64,000 nucleotides of DNA, taken from the NCBI GenBank assembly GCA_031384605.1, contig JANNAT010000087.1, positions 1 to 64,000 on the forward strand, in the 5' to 3' direction. The translations under genes were made by a program, and so were the position numbers. The notes under the pieces are model-generated. The model had not been told where the DNA came from, made no database searches, and saw only the letters and a list, made by a program, of their open reading frames with translations. Position 1 is the stretch's first letter. The number at the start of each line of letters is the position of its first letter. Below, piece after piece: positions 49,800-59,593 of the stretch. Source of the stretch: JANNAT01 sp031384605. Its GTDB lineage: Bacteria > Pseudomonadota > Alphaproteobacteria > Rhodobacterales > Rhodobacteraceae.

Positions 49800-52700
49800 T
49801 TAAGCCACCAAGGCCGCAGCCCGCTTCAGATCAACCGAAACCAACTGGCTAACCCCTTGTTCGGCCATTGTAATGCCAAACAATCGGTCCATCCGCGCCA
49901 TCGTCACAGCATGGTGCGTGATGATCAGGAACCGGGTTTCGGTGCGGCGGGTCATCTCGTCCAGCAGGTCACAAAACCGCGTCACATTGGCGTCGTCTAA
50001 CGGCGCGTCGACCTCGTCCAGCACGCAGATCGGGGCCGGATTTGCAAGGAAGACGCCAAAAATCAGCGCCAGTGCGGTCAGGGTTTGCTCACCGCCCGAT
50101 AGCAATGACAAAACGCTAAGTTTCTTGCCCGGCGGCTGACACATAATTTCCAAACCAGCCTCAAGCGGGTCATCAGACTCGACCAAAACCAGCCGCGCCT
50201 CACCTCCGCCAAACAGATGCGTGAACAAGGTGGTAAAATTGGCGTTAACCTGTTCAAACGCCGTCAACAGGCGTTCGCGGCCTTCGCGGTTTAACGCGGC
50301 AATCCCCGATCGCAGTTTTTTGATCGCTTCTTCGAGATCAGATTTTTCCAGCGCCAACGTATCATATTCAGTGTTCACTGCCTTGGCGTCTTCTTCGGCG
50401 CGCAGGTTCACAGCACCCAAAGCCTCACGTTGACGGCGCAGGCGCTGCACATCGGTATCAAGGCTTTCGGCGTCCGGCATTTTATCGGGGTCAACCTTTA
50501 GGGTATCAAGCAATTGCTCCGGTGTGGCCCCTGCCTCTTCGGCGATACGTTCGGCGGCAAGGGTGACGGTTTGGCGCGCTGCCTCAGATCGTGCCTCGGC
50601 GCGGGCGCGGGATTCGCGGGATTCGCTTGCCAGACGTTCTGCGTCGCGTTCCGTATCACGGGCAGTACGCGATGCCGCTTCGGCGACCGAAAGCGCATCG
50701 GCGGCGACTTGTTTGCGCGCATCAGCACCTGTGATGGCGTCATTTAATTCTTCACGCTTGATCGCAATGTCCTCGGGTGCCGCGGATGCCTCGGCCAGTT
50801 CTTCCGCCGTCTCGGCCTGACGCGCCGTTAGTTCGGCCATGCGGCGTTCGGCAGTATCCAAACGGTGCCGCCAACCAGATGTTTCCTTGACGGCTTCTTG
50901 TTTGCGCCGCACCCGCGCTTCGCCTTCGCGGCGCAATTCATCTTGCGATGAACGTCGGGTCAACATGGTGATCCGCGCGGCCGCGACCACCAGTTTTGCG
51001 GCTTCAACCGCATCACGCGCCCCTGCAAGATCGGCCAGATCATCCACTGCGGCCATGGCGTGGTCTAACCGATTGCGGGCCTCGGTCGCCTCATCCTGAT
51101 AACGCGAAACGGCAAGTTGGGCAGCCTCTAGCTTGCCGCCAAAGATAGATTTATCAGCCTCGGCACGCGCGGCCATGCGATTGGCGTCAGTCACATGCCC
51201 ATCCGCCGCGCGGCGCGCATCGCGGGCCAGTTGGTCGGCGCGGGCAAGGTCAACCAATCGCGCTTGCAGCAATACATGGGCTTGGGCCGATCCTTGCGCA
51301 CGGGCCGCCACATCTTCAAGATCGCGTTTTAGCTGGGTAAGGCGGTTTAACTGCTGTAATCGCAAAGCGGCGGCGGATGGCGCGTCCTCGGCACCAGCGC
51401 GAAAGCCGTCCCAGCGCCACAAATCCCCCTCAACGCTGACCAATCGCTGACCGGGCAACAAAGCGGCTTGCAAACCCGGCCCAACATTGCGGGCAACCAG
51501 CCCGATTTGGCCCATCCTGCGACCCAGCACTGCGGGGCCTTTCACGTAATCAGACAAAGGTGCTGCGGCATTGGGCAATGCCTGTGCGCTGGCATATGCC
51601 GCCAAAGTAACCCAGCCCGATGGCCGATCCGCGCCAATTTCCGGCGCACGCAGATCATCGGCCAAAGCAGCACCAACGGCCTTTTCCAAACCCGGTTCAA
51701 CCACCAACTGGTCAAGCACCTGATGGCCTGCCTGCGCTTCGCGTTCGACCAGTTTGGCCAAAGCGGCGACTTCGGCGCGCAGGGCGGCGGCTTCACCCTC
51801 GGCTTCCGACCTCGCGGCACGCGCCTCGGATTCGCGACCCTGCACCTCGGAACGGGCGGCTTCAGTTGACAAAAGTGCGTCTTCGGCAGCGGCGGCCAGT
51901 TCGGCGGCCGCAAGTTGGGCCGCTTCAGCCCCCGCAAAGGCGTCGGTTGCAGCAATCAACGCCAACTCTCCAACGCCAACGGCCTGCCTGGCGCGCGCAG
52001 CTTCGGTTTCGGCTTTGTCTAACCCGGACCGGCTGTCTGCCAACATGCGCTGAACGGACTGATGACGCGCAGCCAATCGGGCAGCGTCTTCGGTAGCTTG
52101 TGATAAAACGGCTTCTTGATCCGTCAGCGCCGCAGATGCGGCCCGCGCAGCCTCATTAGCGTCGGCCATCCTGTTGTCGTGGCCGTCATGGGCGCGGGTT
52201 AGCTGATCTACTTCCCAATCCAGCCGCGCGATGGTGTCAACCGCATCGCGGTTCAGCCCAGCTTCGCGGTCGCCATCCCGGGCCAGTTCGGCAATTCGGG
52301 CGCGCAGCGTTTCCATCATCACACGGGCGCGGGTTTCTTGATCTGCCAACTGATCGCGCTGAACCAGCAGGCGTTGCACCACTGCAGCAGCAATTGCTTC
52401 TTCGTCCCGCAGCGGCGGCAGCGCCTCTTCGGACACCTCGCGCTTTTTTGCAGCATATCTGGCGGCGGTTTCGGCATTTGCGGCTTGGGTCATGCATTGG
52501 CGCAAGATCGTGTCGGCATCGAACCGCGCCAGATCGGCCTCGCGCCAGCGGCGAAACAGCAACTGCCCTTCTGCCCGGCGCAATTCTTCACCAATCTCGC
52601 GGTATCGCGCCGCCTGTTTTGACTGCCGGATCAGCATCGAAAGCTGCTGCGCCAACCCTTCCAGCACATCATCAACCCGCAGCAAATTCGCCTCGGCACC

Positions 52701-53255
52701 CGATAGTTTCAATTCGGCTTCGTGCCTGCGGGCGTAAAGACCGCTGATCCCTGCCGCCTCTTCCAACACCCTGCGGCGGGCTTTGGGCTTGGCGTTGATC
52801 AACTCAGCTATCTGCCCTTGACGCACCAGGGCGGGCGAGTGTGATCCGGTGGACGCATCTGCAAACAGCATTTGCACATCGCGCGCGCGCACTTCTTTGG
52901 TGTTCAGCTTATAGGCAGACCCGGCATCACGGGTGATCCGGCGTACGATTTCGATCTGATCGGCATCGTTGAACCCCGAAGGGGCCAAACGGTCGGAATT
53001 GTCCAGCACCAGCGCCACTTCGGCAAAATGCCGTGCGCCACGGGTGGCGGCACCGTTAAAGATAACATCCTCCATCCCGCCGCCACGCATCGCAGTGGGG
53101 CGGTTTTCGCCCATCACCCATCGCATCGCTTCCAGCAGGTTAGATTTGCCGCAGCCGTTCGGGCCAACCACACCGGTCAGCCCGTCGTGGATCACCAGAT
53201 CGGTGGGGTCCACAAAGCTTTTGAAGCCATTCAGCCGCAGCTTGGTAAAACGCAA
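49800..53255 (-). CDS. smc: Chromosome segregation protein SMC
   Basis: Chromosome-organising ATPase of 1151 residues. Walker A is VVGPNGCGKSNLLEAMRW near residue 35; two long coiled coils (about 165-500 and 650-1000, rich in Ala, Glu and Arg) surround a hinge domain around residues 505-640; the C-terminal head has the ABC signature LLSGGEQTLTALALIFG and the Walker B region ICVLDEVDAPLDDANV. With ScpA and ScpB, not seen here, it forms the condensin. Length matches the family. Confidence 0.96.
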   Translation of the reverse strand: MRFTKLRLNGFKSFVDPTDLVIHDGLTGVVGPNGCGKSNLLEAMRWVMGENRPTAMRGGGMEDVIFNGAATRGARHFAEVALVLDNSDRLAPSGFNDADQIEIVRRITRDAGSAYKLNTKEVRARDVQMLFADASTGSHSPALVRQGQIAELINAKPKARRRVLEEAAGISGLYARRHEAELKLSGAEANLLRVDDVLEGLAQQLSMLIRQSKQAARYREIGEELRRAEGQLLFRRWREADLARFDADTILRQCMTQAANAETAARYAAKKREVSEEALPPLRDEEAIAAAVVQRLLVQRDQLADQETRARVMMETLRARIAELARDGDREAGLNRDAVDTIARLDWEVDQLTRAHDGHDNRMADANEAARAASAALTDQEAVLSQATEDAARLAARHQSVQRMLADSRSGLDKAETEAARARQAVGVGELALIAATDAFAGAEAAQLAAAELAAAAEDALLSTEAARSEVQGRESEARAARSEAEGEAAALRAEVAALAKLVEREAQAGHQVLDQLVVEPGLEKAVGAALADDLRAPEIGADRPSGWVTLAAYASAQALPNAAAPLSDYVKGPAVLGRRMGQIGLVARNVGPGLQAALLPGQRLVSVEGDLWRWDGFRAGAEDAPSAAALRLQQLNRLTQLKRDLEDVAARAQGSAQAHVLLQARLVDLARADQLARDARRAADGHVTDANRMAARAEADKSIFGGKLEAAQLAVSRYQDEATEARNRLDHAMAAVDDLADLAGARDAVEAAKLVVAAARITMLTRRSSQDELRREGEARVRRKQEAVKETSGWRHRLDTAERRMAELTARQAETAEELAEASAAPEDIAIKREELNDAITGADARKQVAADALSVAEAASRTARDTERDAERLASESRESRARAEARSEAARQTVTLAAERIAEEAGATPEQLLDTLKVDPDKMPDAESLDTDVQRLRRQREALGAVNLRAEEDAKAVNTEYDTLALEKSDLEEAIKKLRSGIAALNREGRERLLTAFEQVNANFTTLFTHLFGGGEARLVLVESDDPLEAGLEIMCQPPGKKLSVLSLLSGGEQTLTALALIFGVFLANPAPICVLDEVDAPLDDANVTRFCDLLDEMTRRTETRFLIITHHAVTMARMDRLFGITMAEQGVSQLVSVDLKRAAALVA

Positions 53256-53340
53256 ATCCTTGGGCCTTTTGATTCCGTAAGGCCGTGATGGTCTGGCGTG
53301 GGGCGGTAAAAGTCAACGACCTGCCACAGGATGATGCGGT

Positions 53341-54342
53341 TCAGGCGGTCTTATCCACAATATCTTGGCCCATTCGCGCCAGCCATTCCATTGGGGCAAC
53401 ACCCATCACGCGCAAAAACTCTCGGTTGAAATTGGATTTGGTGTTGAACCCTGCCCCCAGCATGGCCTGCGTAACCCCCGCGCCTTTGCGTAATAGCTGG
53501 CAGGCTTCGGCAATCCGCCAGTCATTCACCACGCGGCTGACGTTTTCACCCCGCACCCGGTTTATCGCCGCGGAAAGCGATTTCGCGGGCACCCCCATGC
53601 GCCGCGCAATCCGTGCCAGCGTAAGGTCAGGGTCCAGCCACAACCGCTTTTCCATCATCAGGGCATTCATCGCGGCGACCAAGGCTGCATCGGTTTCGGT
53701 GGCCACTGCGGCAGGCTCGGCTTCGGGGGCCACGGTCATATCTTCTTGCAACCCCAGTAATCCAAGCGCCAACAAGGCCAACGTTGAAAAAGCCGTCACC
53801 AGCCACGGCACAATGCCCGCCAATCCTGCGGTGGCGGCCAAGTAAATGATCAAATCCGACGCTGCCGAGGCGATCAGTGCCACCCCGATCCAGCGCCACA
53901 TCCGGGCCGGCCCCTCGCCCGCCCCGATGCGTGCGTGCGCCAGATCGCCCTGCCCTTGCCTAACCGCCCAAAGTATGGCGGCACCATAGCTAAGGAACGC
54001 CAACATAATAACCTGATCCATCAGGACGGGCGCGAAGATGACGCAAAAGATGCCCGTCAGGGGCCCCGCCAAATGCCACAGCTCTGACATTGCCAATGGT
54101 CGGCGCAGCGTGGTCATGAACGCAACCCAGGCAAGCGCAGGAATACAAAGTGCAAGCACCGGCTGGACCCTGTTCAGCCCGACAATTCCGTAGTGCTACC
54201 TGCCTGCCGCCACAGCCGCCTGCAAAGCACAAAGGGCGATCAACGCCAGAAAGACGGGCGGCGTTTCACCCCGACGCCATGCACGCAGGCCCAGAAAGGC
54301 CAAAATGATTGCGGCAAAGACTGGGATTGGCAAGGTTGGCAT
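53341..54342 (-). pseudogene. Membrane-anchored AraC-family regulator, interrupted by in-frame TAG
   Basis: The full frame (333 codons plus stop) starts at 54342 (MPTLPIPVFAAIILAF) with a good RBS, AAGGAG, just before it. After residue 48 (QAAVAAGR) there is a TAG at 54196-54198, then the same frame goes on with HYGIVGLNRVQPVLALCIPALAW, several membrane segments and a C-terminal AraC HTH domain (LARIARRMGVPAKSLSAAI, GAGFNTKSNFNREFLRVMGV). It reads as a multi-helix membrane sensor joined to an AraC DNA-binding domain. The codon is one change from TGG or CAG. It may be decayed, or the TAG may be a sequence error. Confidence 0.85.
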
Positions 54343-54473
54343 CGGCAGTCTCCTTTGCCCTGTCATACGACCCAAAACCGGGTCGGCGCGACCTTAAACC
54401 GGTTACAGGACGCGGAGAAATTCATTCTTTGGCACCCCGGTTCCATCGCAACGTCATCAGAAAGGGCACCCCG

Positions 54474-55498
54474 ATGAAACTGATCTTGAAACTTACAGCC
54501 GCATTATTGCTGACCTCGACCGCAGCCATGTGCCAAACCTTGCCGGGTTTTGACCATCTGACCGTCGATGCCCCGCACCGCCCCTGCGCGACCGAGGCAA
54601 GTGTGTGGTATCCCGCCGCTTCAACCACTTACACCGTGCCCATTGGCGCAAACCCGGTTTTTATTGGCACGATGGTGCAAGTCGGCCCTGCCGTGGCCAC
54701 GGGCACCCACCCGTTGGTGATTATTTCGCACGGTTCGGGCGGTAACATCGACAATCTTGGCTGGTTGGCCGAAGGGCTGGTTGCGCGCGGGGCCATCGTG
54801 GCGGGCCTTAATCATCCCGGCGCTACGTCGGGTGACAGCTCACCCCGCCGCCTGCCCGAAGTGGGCGAACGCACTGCTGACCTTGCGGCATTAGCCGCAA
54901 CTTTAACCGCGCACCCCAGCTTTGGCCCGGCAATCGATTCTAGGCCAATCACTGCCCTTGGTTTCTCACTTGGGGGTGCCACAGTACTTGCTGCAGGAGG
55001 TGCGCAGTTGGATCGTGCGGCTTACGGTGCTTATTGCGACACTTTGGGGGATGCAGCCCCTGATTGCATATTTCTGAAAAAAGGCGGGGTTGATCCCCAT
55101 ACGATGCCGCCAGCATGGGATACGTCGATGACCGTTCCCGTACTCACGCGCATTATCGCGGTCGATCCGGCGTTTAGCTACGCCATGACGGACAAAAGCC
55201 TTGCCGCCATGACGCCTGCGGTTCACCTGATCACGCTGGGGAAAGACGCAGCCGTCTGGCACGCCGTTGATATTGGCCCGGATGGCAGAGTAACATGGCA
55301 GGCCGTCTCCCCGGTGCCACGCGCAGCGTATTCGCCCCGGCCTGGCACTTTACCTTCCTGGGCCTCTGCACGCCTGATGCCCCCGCTATGCTGATATCTG
55401 AAGGCGAAAAGGCAATCTGCGACGATCCTAAAGGGGCTGACCGGCGCGCGATCCATGCTCAGATCATCGCCGACGTCGCCACCCAGATCGGCCTTTGA
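54474..55498 (+). pseudogene. Alpha/beta hydrolase (dienelactone hydrolase-like), frameshifted
   Basis: Exported hydrolase of about 340 residues with a signal peptide (MKLILKLTAALLLTSTAAM). The nucleophile elbow is GFSLGG, the oxyanion region HGSGGN, and a likely catalytic His follows in FAPAWHFTFLG. The frame is broken near 55285: after GPDG the frame needed for SNMAGRLPGATRSVFAPAWH is two bases out, compatible with an extra AG in GGCAGAGTAAC at 55284-55294. The second frame runs to 55498. It could be a real pseudogene or an indel error. Resembles platelet-activating-factor acetylhydrolase-like/dienelactone hydrolases. Confidence 0.8.
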
Positions 55499-55540
55499 TC
55501 GCGCATTGCCCGGTGCCGCATTTGCGCCGGGTGCTTTTCG

Positions 55541-55948
55541 ATGAACGTGCGGTCAATCAATGCTTCCAAATCGCAATCGGATTTGATAGCCATGTCCACC
55601 CTAAACCCCTTGCAGTTATTTTGCGCGCATCGTTTCATCGGTCGGAAGGATTTCGTGCGATGTCGCGCCACGGCTTCGGCGTTCACGTCATTTTTTGGCG
55701 TTGCGAATGGCCAGTGGTCCTGGACCGGCGTTGCCCCATCGGGCTATCAATCATCCCCCGGCGTTCGGCGCGATTTTTGTGCGACCTGCGGCACGCAGAT
55801 GAGCTATCACAGCGACAAATTCCCCGATGAGACGCATTTTTATGCGACCACCCTGACCGACCCTGCCGCCTACAGCGCAACCGAACACCTTCACAGCGCC
55901 GAAATGCTGCCTTGGCTGCACCTGTCTGATGGATTGCCGCGCCGATGA
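55541..55948 (+). pseudogene. GFA-family (glutathione-dependent formaldehyde-activating-like) protein, N-terminus degraded
   Basis: The C-terminal two-thirds match the GFA/CENP-V family: ATASAFTSFFGVANGQWSW, SSPGVRRDFCATCGTQMSY with a zinc-site Cys pair, HFYATTLTDPAAY, and EMLPWLHLSDGLPR. The N-terminus, which should carry the CxCGxV and CHCxxC zinc ligands, is not in frame; instead it reads LQLFCAHRFIGRKDFVRCRATAS. A start at 55592 is an alternative. Judged a remnant or a gene with sequence damage. Confidence 0.6.
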
Positions 55949-56053
55949 TGCCGCTTTGCGTCCGCTTGAATTAAATTGCCAATCACATTGACCTTTGCCA
56001 CGGCTGTGGCAGCTATGGGCAATACTCCATTTTGATCGTTCGGAAAGACTTCA

Positions 56054-56596
56054 ATGCCTAATCTCACCATCCTAACGATCAGTGGATCGTTGCGCCAAGC
56101 CTCAACCAACCGGTTGCTGTTGACCGAGGCGTGCCGGTTGTTTGGCCCGGCCATCCGCCTTGACGCCAATTTGAACCTGCCACTGTATGATGGTGATCTG
56201 GAAGCAACGGGTATTCCTGTGGCTGTGCAAACTTTGGCAGATCAGATTGTGCGGTCGGACGCCGTGATCATCGCAACCCCCGAATACAATAAGGCGTTGT
56301 CTGGGGTGTTAAAGAACGCGCTTGATTGGGTCAGCCGCACCAAGGGTGCACCGTGGCGGGATAAGCCGGTTGCCATTATGTCAGCCGCAGCCGGGCGCGC
56401 GGGGGGAGAGCGGGCGCAGTTTTCCTTGCGCCTGTGTTTGATGCCGTTTCGCGCCACTGTGCTGCCCGGGCCAGAGGTGATGGTGGCAGAATCAGGCACC
56501 GCGTTTGATCAGGACGGACGGTTAAAAGACGCACGCACGATCAAAGGGTTGCAGGAACTGATGGATGGCCTTGGCGCTGCCATTCACGTCAAATAG
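56054..56596 (+). CDS. NADPH-dependent FMN reductase family protein
   Basis: A 180-residue flavodoxin-like reductase. LTILTISGSLRQASTNRLLL matches the FMN phosphate-binding loop; ATPEYNKALSGVLKNALDWVSR is the second FMN signature. The enzyme reduces FMN, chromate or azo compounds with NADPH in relatives; the physiological substrate is unknown. It converges on rppH and overlaps its end by 13 bases. Confidence 0.92.
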   Translation: MPNLTILTISGSLRQASTNRLLLTEACRLFGPAIRLDANLNLPLYDGDLEATGIPVAVQTLADQIVRSDAVIIATPEYNKALSGVLKNALDWVSRTKGAPWRDKPVAIMSAAAGRAGGERAQFSLRLCLMPFRATVLPGPEVMVAESGTAFDQDGRLKDARTIKGLQELMDGLGAAIHVK

Positions 56597-57063
56597 GGTC
56601 GAAACACCGCGACAACCTGGTCGTAAACCGCGCGTTTGAAAGGCACGATCGACGCCACCATTTCATCCGCGCCAATCCAGCGCCACTGCGAAAATTCAGG
56701 GTGATCGGTGGCGATATTGATCTGGGTATCGGTGCCAAGATATCGAAACAAAAACCATTTCTGCCGCTGACCGCGAAACTTGCCTCCCCAAACCTTGCCC
56801 AGCAATTCGGGCGGCAAATCATAGGTCACCCAATCATCGGTCTTGGCGATAAATTCGACCAGTTCGGCGGTGACGCCGGTTTCTTCCCACAATTCGCGCA
56901 GGGCGGCCACACGCGGTTTCTCGCCGTCATCAATCCCACCTTGCGGCATTTGCCATGCGGCGATGGTGCTGTCCAACCGTTGCGCCGCAAAGACAAGCCC
57001 TGCGCCATTGATCAGCATCACACCCACGCAGGGCCGATACGGCAAGGTTTCGGGATCAATCAT
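56584..57063 (-). CDS. rppH: RNA pyrophosphohydrolase (RppH, NUDIX)
   Basis: Removes pyrophosphate from 5'-triphosphate mRNA, starting decay. 159 residues with the NUDIX box GGIDDGEKPRVAALRELWEETGV and the RppH-type YRPCVGVMLINGAG start and QKWFLFRYLG. The ATG at 57063 starts MIDPETLPYRPCVG. Last gene of the ctpA-rppH series, 54 bases after ctpA. Overlaps the convergent FMN reductase gene. Confidence 0.92.
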   Translation of the reverse strand: MIDPETLPYRPCVGVMLINGAGLVFAAQRLDSTIAAWQMPQGGIDDGEKPRVAALRELWEETGVTAELVEFIAKTDDWVTYDLPPELLGKVWGGKFRGQRQKWFLFRYLGTDTQINIATDHPEFSQWRWIGADEMVASIVPFKRAVYDQVVAVFRPYLT

Positions 57064-57117
57064 CGCAGGGCTTTCAAAGGGAAAGGCCGCACCGGTTTGG
57101 CACGACCTTTTGGTCTG

Positions 57118-58464
57118 TTATGGCTTGGGTGCCACGGCGTTCAGCCCGCGCAGAATATCCACGGCATAGGCAAGCTGGTAATCTTCATCGCGCAGCTTGG
57201 CCGCTTCTTCGGTGCGCGTGCGTTCTTCTTCCAACAACTTGCGTTCATCATCCGACATCGAATCATTGGTGATGGCCCCGCGCAGACTGGCTTCGGTGCG
57301 CTGCTTGGCCGCATCTTCGGCGGCCTTGGTTTCGGTGCCTTCAACCGTTGGATCAACGATCGGCTGGTTCACCACGATATCGGGCATAACCCCCAACGAT
57401 TGGATCGACCGCCCCGATGGCGTGTAATAGCGCGCCGTGGTCAGACGCATCGCGCCTTCGCCTTTCAACGGGATCAGCGTCTGCACCGATCCCTTGCCAA
57501 AGCTTTTGGTGCCCACCACGATCGCACGGCGATGATCTTGCAGCGCCCCCGCCACAATTTCAGACGCCGAAGCAGATCCGCCGTTGATCAGCACCACCAC
57601 AGGCTTGCCTTGTGCCAGATCGCCCGGCGTTGCGTTTTCGCGGGCGCTGTCAGCGGCACTGCGGCCGCGCGTAGAGACGATTTCGCCAGTTTCAAGGAAC
57701 GCATCCGAAACCTTGATGGCTTGGTTCAGCAAACCGCCCGGGTTGTTGCGCAGATCGACAACAAAGCCGCTGACCTTGTCGATGCCGCCCGCCTCTTCAA
57801 CAGATTTCTTGATGCCCGCTTCCAGACCCGGAAAGGTCTGGTCATTGAATGCGGTGATCCGCAGCACAACCGTGTTGCCGACAAGCCGGCTTTTCACGGC
57901 AATTACTTTGATTGTGTCGCGAATGATCGAAACATCAAACGGCTCTTTCACCCCTTCGCGCACGATGGTGATCACAATCTCTGACCCGATCTCGCCGCGC
58001 ATCATTTCCACGGCTTCGTCAAGCAACAGCCCTTGCACCGATTCGCCGTTCACCGCGGTGATGAAATCGCCTGCCTTGATACCTGCGGCATCCGCAGGGG
58101 TGCCATCCATCGGCGAGATGACTTTTACATAGCCTTCCTCTTGGGTCACCTCGATACCAAGCCCGCCAAACTGGCCGCGCGTCTGGGTCTGCATGTCATC
58201 AAAATCTTTGGCATTCAGATAGCTGGAATGCGGATCAAGCGATGTCAGCATGCCGTTAATCGCGGCTTCGACCAGTGCTTTGCTGTCCACATCTTCAACG
58301 TATTGCCCGCGAATGCGTTCAAAGATGTCGCCAAACAGATCCAGCTGTTCATAGACATTGGCATTCTTGGTTGCATCTTGCGCAATGATCGGGCCAGCCA
58401 CTTGGGTGGTCAGAACCGCGCCCGCCAAAGTGCCGCCTATGGCCGCCATAATAAGCTTTTTCAT
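57118..58464 (-). CDS. ctpA: S41 family C-terminal processing peptidase (CtpA)
   Basis: Periplasmic serine protease of 448 residues. Signal segment (3-24), a PDZ domain (about 90-170, GLGIEVTQEEGYVKV, SPMDGTPADAAGIKAGD), and the catalytic core with the Ser in LINGGSASASEIVAGALQ and the Lys in GTKSFGKGSVQ. CtpA trims or degrades cell-envelope proteins, notably with peptidoglycan hydrolase regulators. It follows envC by ten bases on the same strand. Confidence 0.95.
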   Translation of the reverse strand: MKKLIMAAIGGTLAGAVLTTQVAGPIIAQDATKNANVYEQLDLFGDIFERIRGQYVEDVDSKALVEAAINGMLTSLDPHSSYLNAKDFDDMQTQTRGQFGGLGIEVTQEEGYVKVISPMDGTPADAAGIKAGDFITAVNGESVQGLLLDEAVEMMRGEIGSEIVITIVREGVKEPFDVSIIRDTIKVIAVKSRLVGNTVVLRITAFNDQTFPGLEAGIKKSVEEAGGIDKVSGFVVDLRNNPGGLLNQAIKVSDAFLETGEIVSTRGRSAADSARENATPGDLAQGKPVVVLINGGSASASEIVAGALQDHRRAIVVGTKSFGKGSVQTLIPLKGEGAMRLTTARYYTPSGRSIQSLGVMPDIVVNQPIVDPTVEGTETKAAEDAAKQRTEASLRGAITNDSMSDDERKLLEEERTRTEEAAKLRDEDYQLAYAVDILRGLNAVAPKP

Positions 58465-58474
58465 CGTTAAGGTC

Positions 58475-59593
58475 CTATTCCCCTGCTTTGGCCGTCACCG
58501 TAAACCACGCCATCGGGTCCACCGGTTCCGCACCTTGCCTCAATTCCAAGTAAAGCGTTTCCGTCTCGCGTCCGCCACCACCTTCTTTGACGGGTGCTGT
58601 CAGATCGTCCAGCTGCGGCTCTCCTCCGCCCATCAGACCCAAAGGCGCACCTTTGGCAATCACTTCACCAACTTCGCCATATACCTGATCTAGGCCACCA
58701 AGTATCACAAGATAGCCGCCCCCCGGCTCAATGATCATCACATTTCCGTAGTCCAGCAAAGGGCCGCGATAGCGGATTGTGGCCGCCCAAGGGCTGGTTA
58801 CCATCGCCGTGGCACGAGTCGCCAAGGTTATACCGGGCCGGGTGACGCCGCGCGCATCGGTTTCCGCCGGACGCAGCAAAAGCGTGCCCAACACGGGCAG
58901 ATCAAGCCCGCCTTTGGCATCCGCAAAACCAGAACTGCTGCTGCCATCAAGCGAAAGACCGGACGCAAACGCTTCAAGCGTATCGGCGCTTTCCAACAGG
59001 CCCCGCAAAACGTCGGGGTCTTCGGTAAACCGGCGCGGCAGTTCAGTGCGATCTGATATGGCTTGCGACAGCGCCTGCCGCGCGGTTTGCGCCGCTGCCA
59101 GACCTTGGGCCAGCGTTTGCCCCGCTGCAGATTGCAGTGCCCGCAAGTCGGCAAGTTCAGTAAGTTGCGCTTTCAGACCATCGACTTCGGCTTGCAAGGC
59201 CGGGGTGACATCCGCCAGCATCATACCAGACCTGACGGTGCCCAAAGGCCCATTGGGATGCAACAACAACAGCGGCCCCGGTTCAGCATCAAGCCTGCCC
59301 AACACACCAAGCAATTGCGCAATCCGGTCGCGCTTGGCCTCAAACTGCAGATTTAGTTGAGTGTCGCGCAGATCGGCTTGGCGCAACGCCTCACGCATGG
59401 CCGCCAGCCCATTTTCATAGGCTTTGATCGTACGGGTCAGGGCGGCAACCCGATCTTTGGCATCAACTGCCGCCTCAAGCCCAGCAACGGCCTCTTGCAA
59501 CTGCGTCGAAGCTGCGGCGGCATCGTCGGCGACACCCGCCACCCCATCAACAGGCAGCATCACGGCCAAAAGAAGGGCAAAGGCGCGGATCAT
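58475..59593 (-). CDS. envC: EnvC-like murein hydrolase activator (degenerate LytM/M23)
   Basis: A 372-residue periplasmic protein: signal segment (3-20), coiled coil (about 25-100 and 130-190, with Ala/Glu/Leu-rich heptads), then a C-terminal LytM/M23 domain (about 255-340). The domain lacks the H...HxH metal ligands, so as in EnvC it should activate amidases rather than cut peptidoglycan itself. It starts four bases inside the gpmI stop (59590-59593). CtpA downstream may process such regulators. Confidence 0.88.
   Translation of the reverse strand: MIRAFALLLAVMLPVDGVAGVADDAAAASTQLQEAVAGLEAAVDAKDRVAALTRTIKAYENGLAAMREALRQADLRDTQLNLQFEAKRDRIAQLLGVLGRLDAEPGPLLLLHPNGPLGTVRSGMMLADVTPALQAEVDGLKAQLTELADLRALQSAAGQTLAQGLAAAQTARQALSQAISDRTELPRRFTEDPDVLRGLLESADTLEAFASGLSLDGSSSSGFADAKGGLDLPVLGTLLLRPAETDARGVTRPGITLATRATAMVTSPWAATIRYRGPLLDYGNVMIIEPGGGYLVILGGLDQVYGEVGEVIAKGAPLGLMGGGEPQLDDLTAPVKEGGGGRETETLYLELRQGAEPVDPMAWFTVTAKAGE

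Noticed and set aside
13423..54198. TAG reassigned to an amino acid in this genome
   Set aside because: ccrM, the CoA transferase, cobalamin adenosyltransferase, pckA, rlmH and the L,D-transpeptidase all end normally at TAG where family members end. Only two interruptions are seen.
55459..55686. Minus-strand frame across the hydrolase end and GFA start
   Set aside because: It mirrors the hydrolase's C-terminal codons in the opposite strand and shows no motif or RBS; treated as a shadow.
58475..59593. Active M23 endopeptidase
   Set aside because: The HxxxD and HxH zinc ligands are missing, as in EnvC-type activators.
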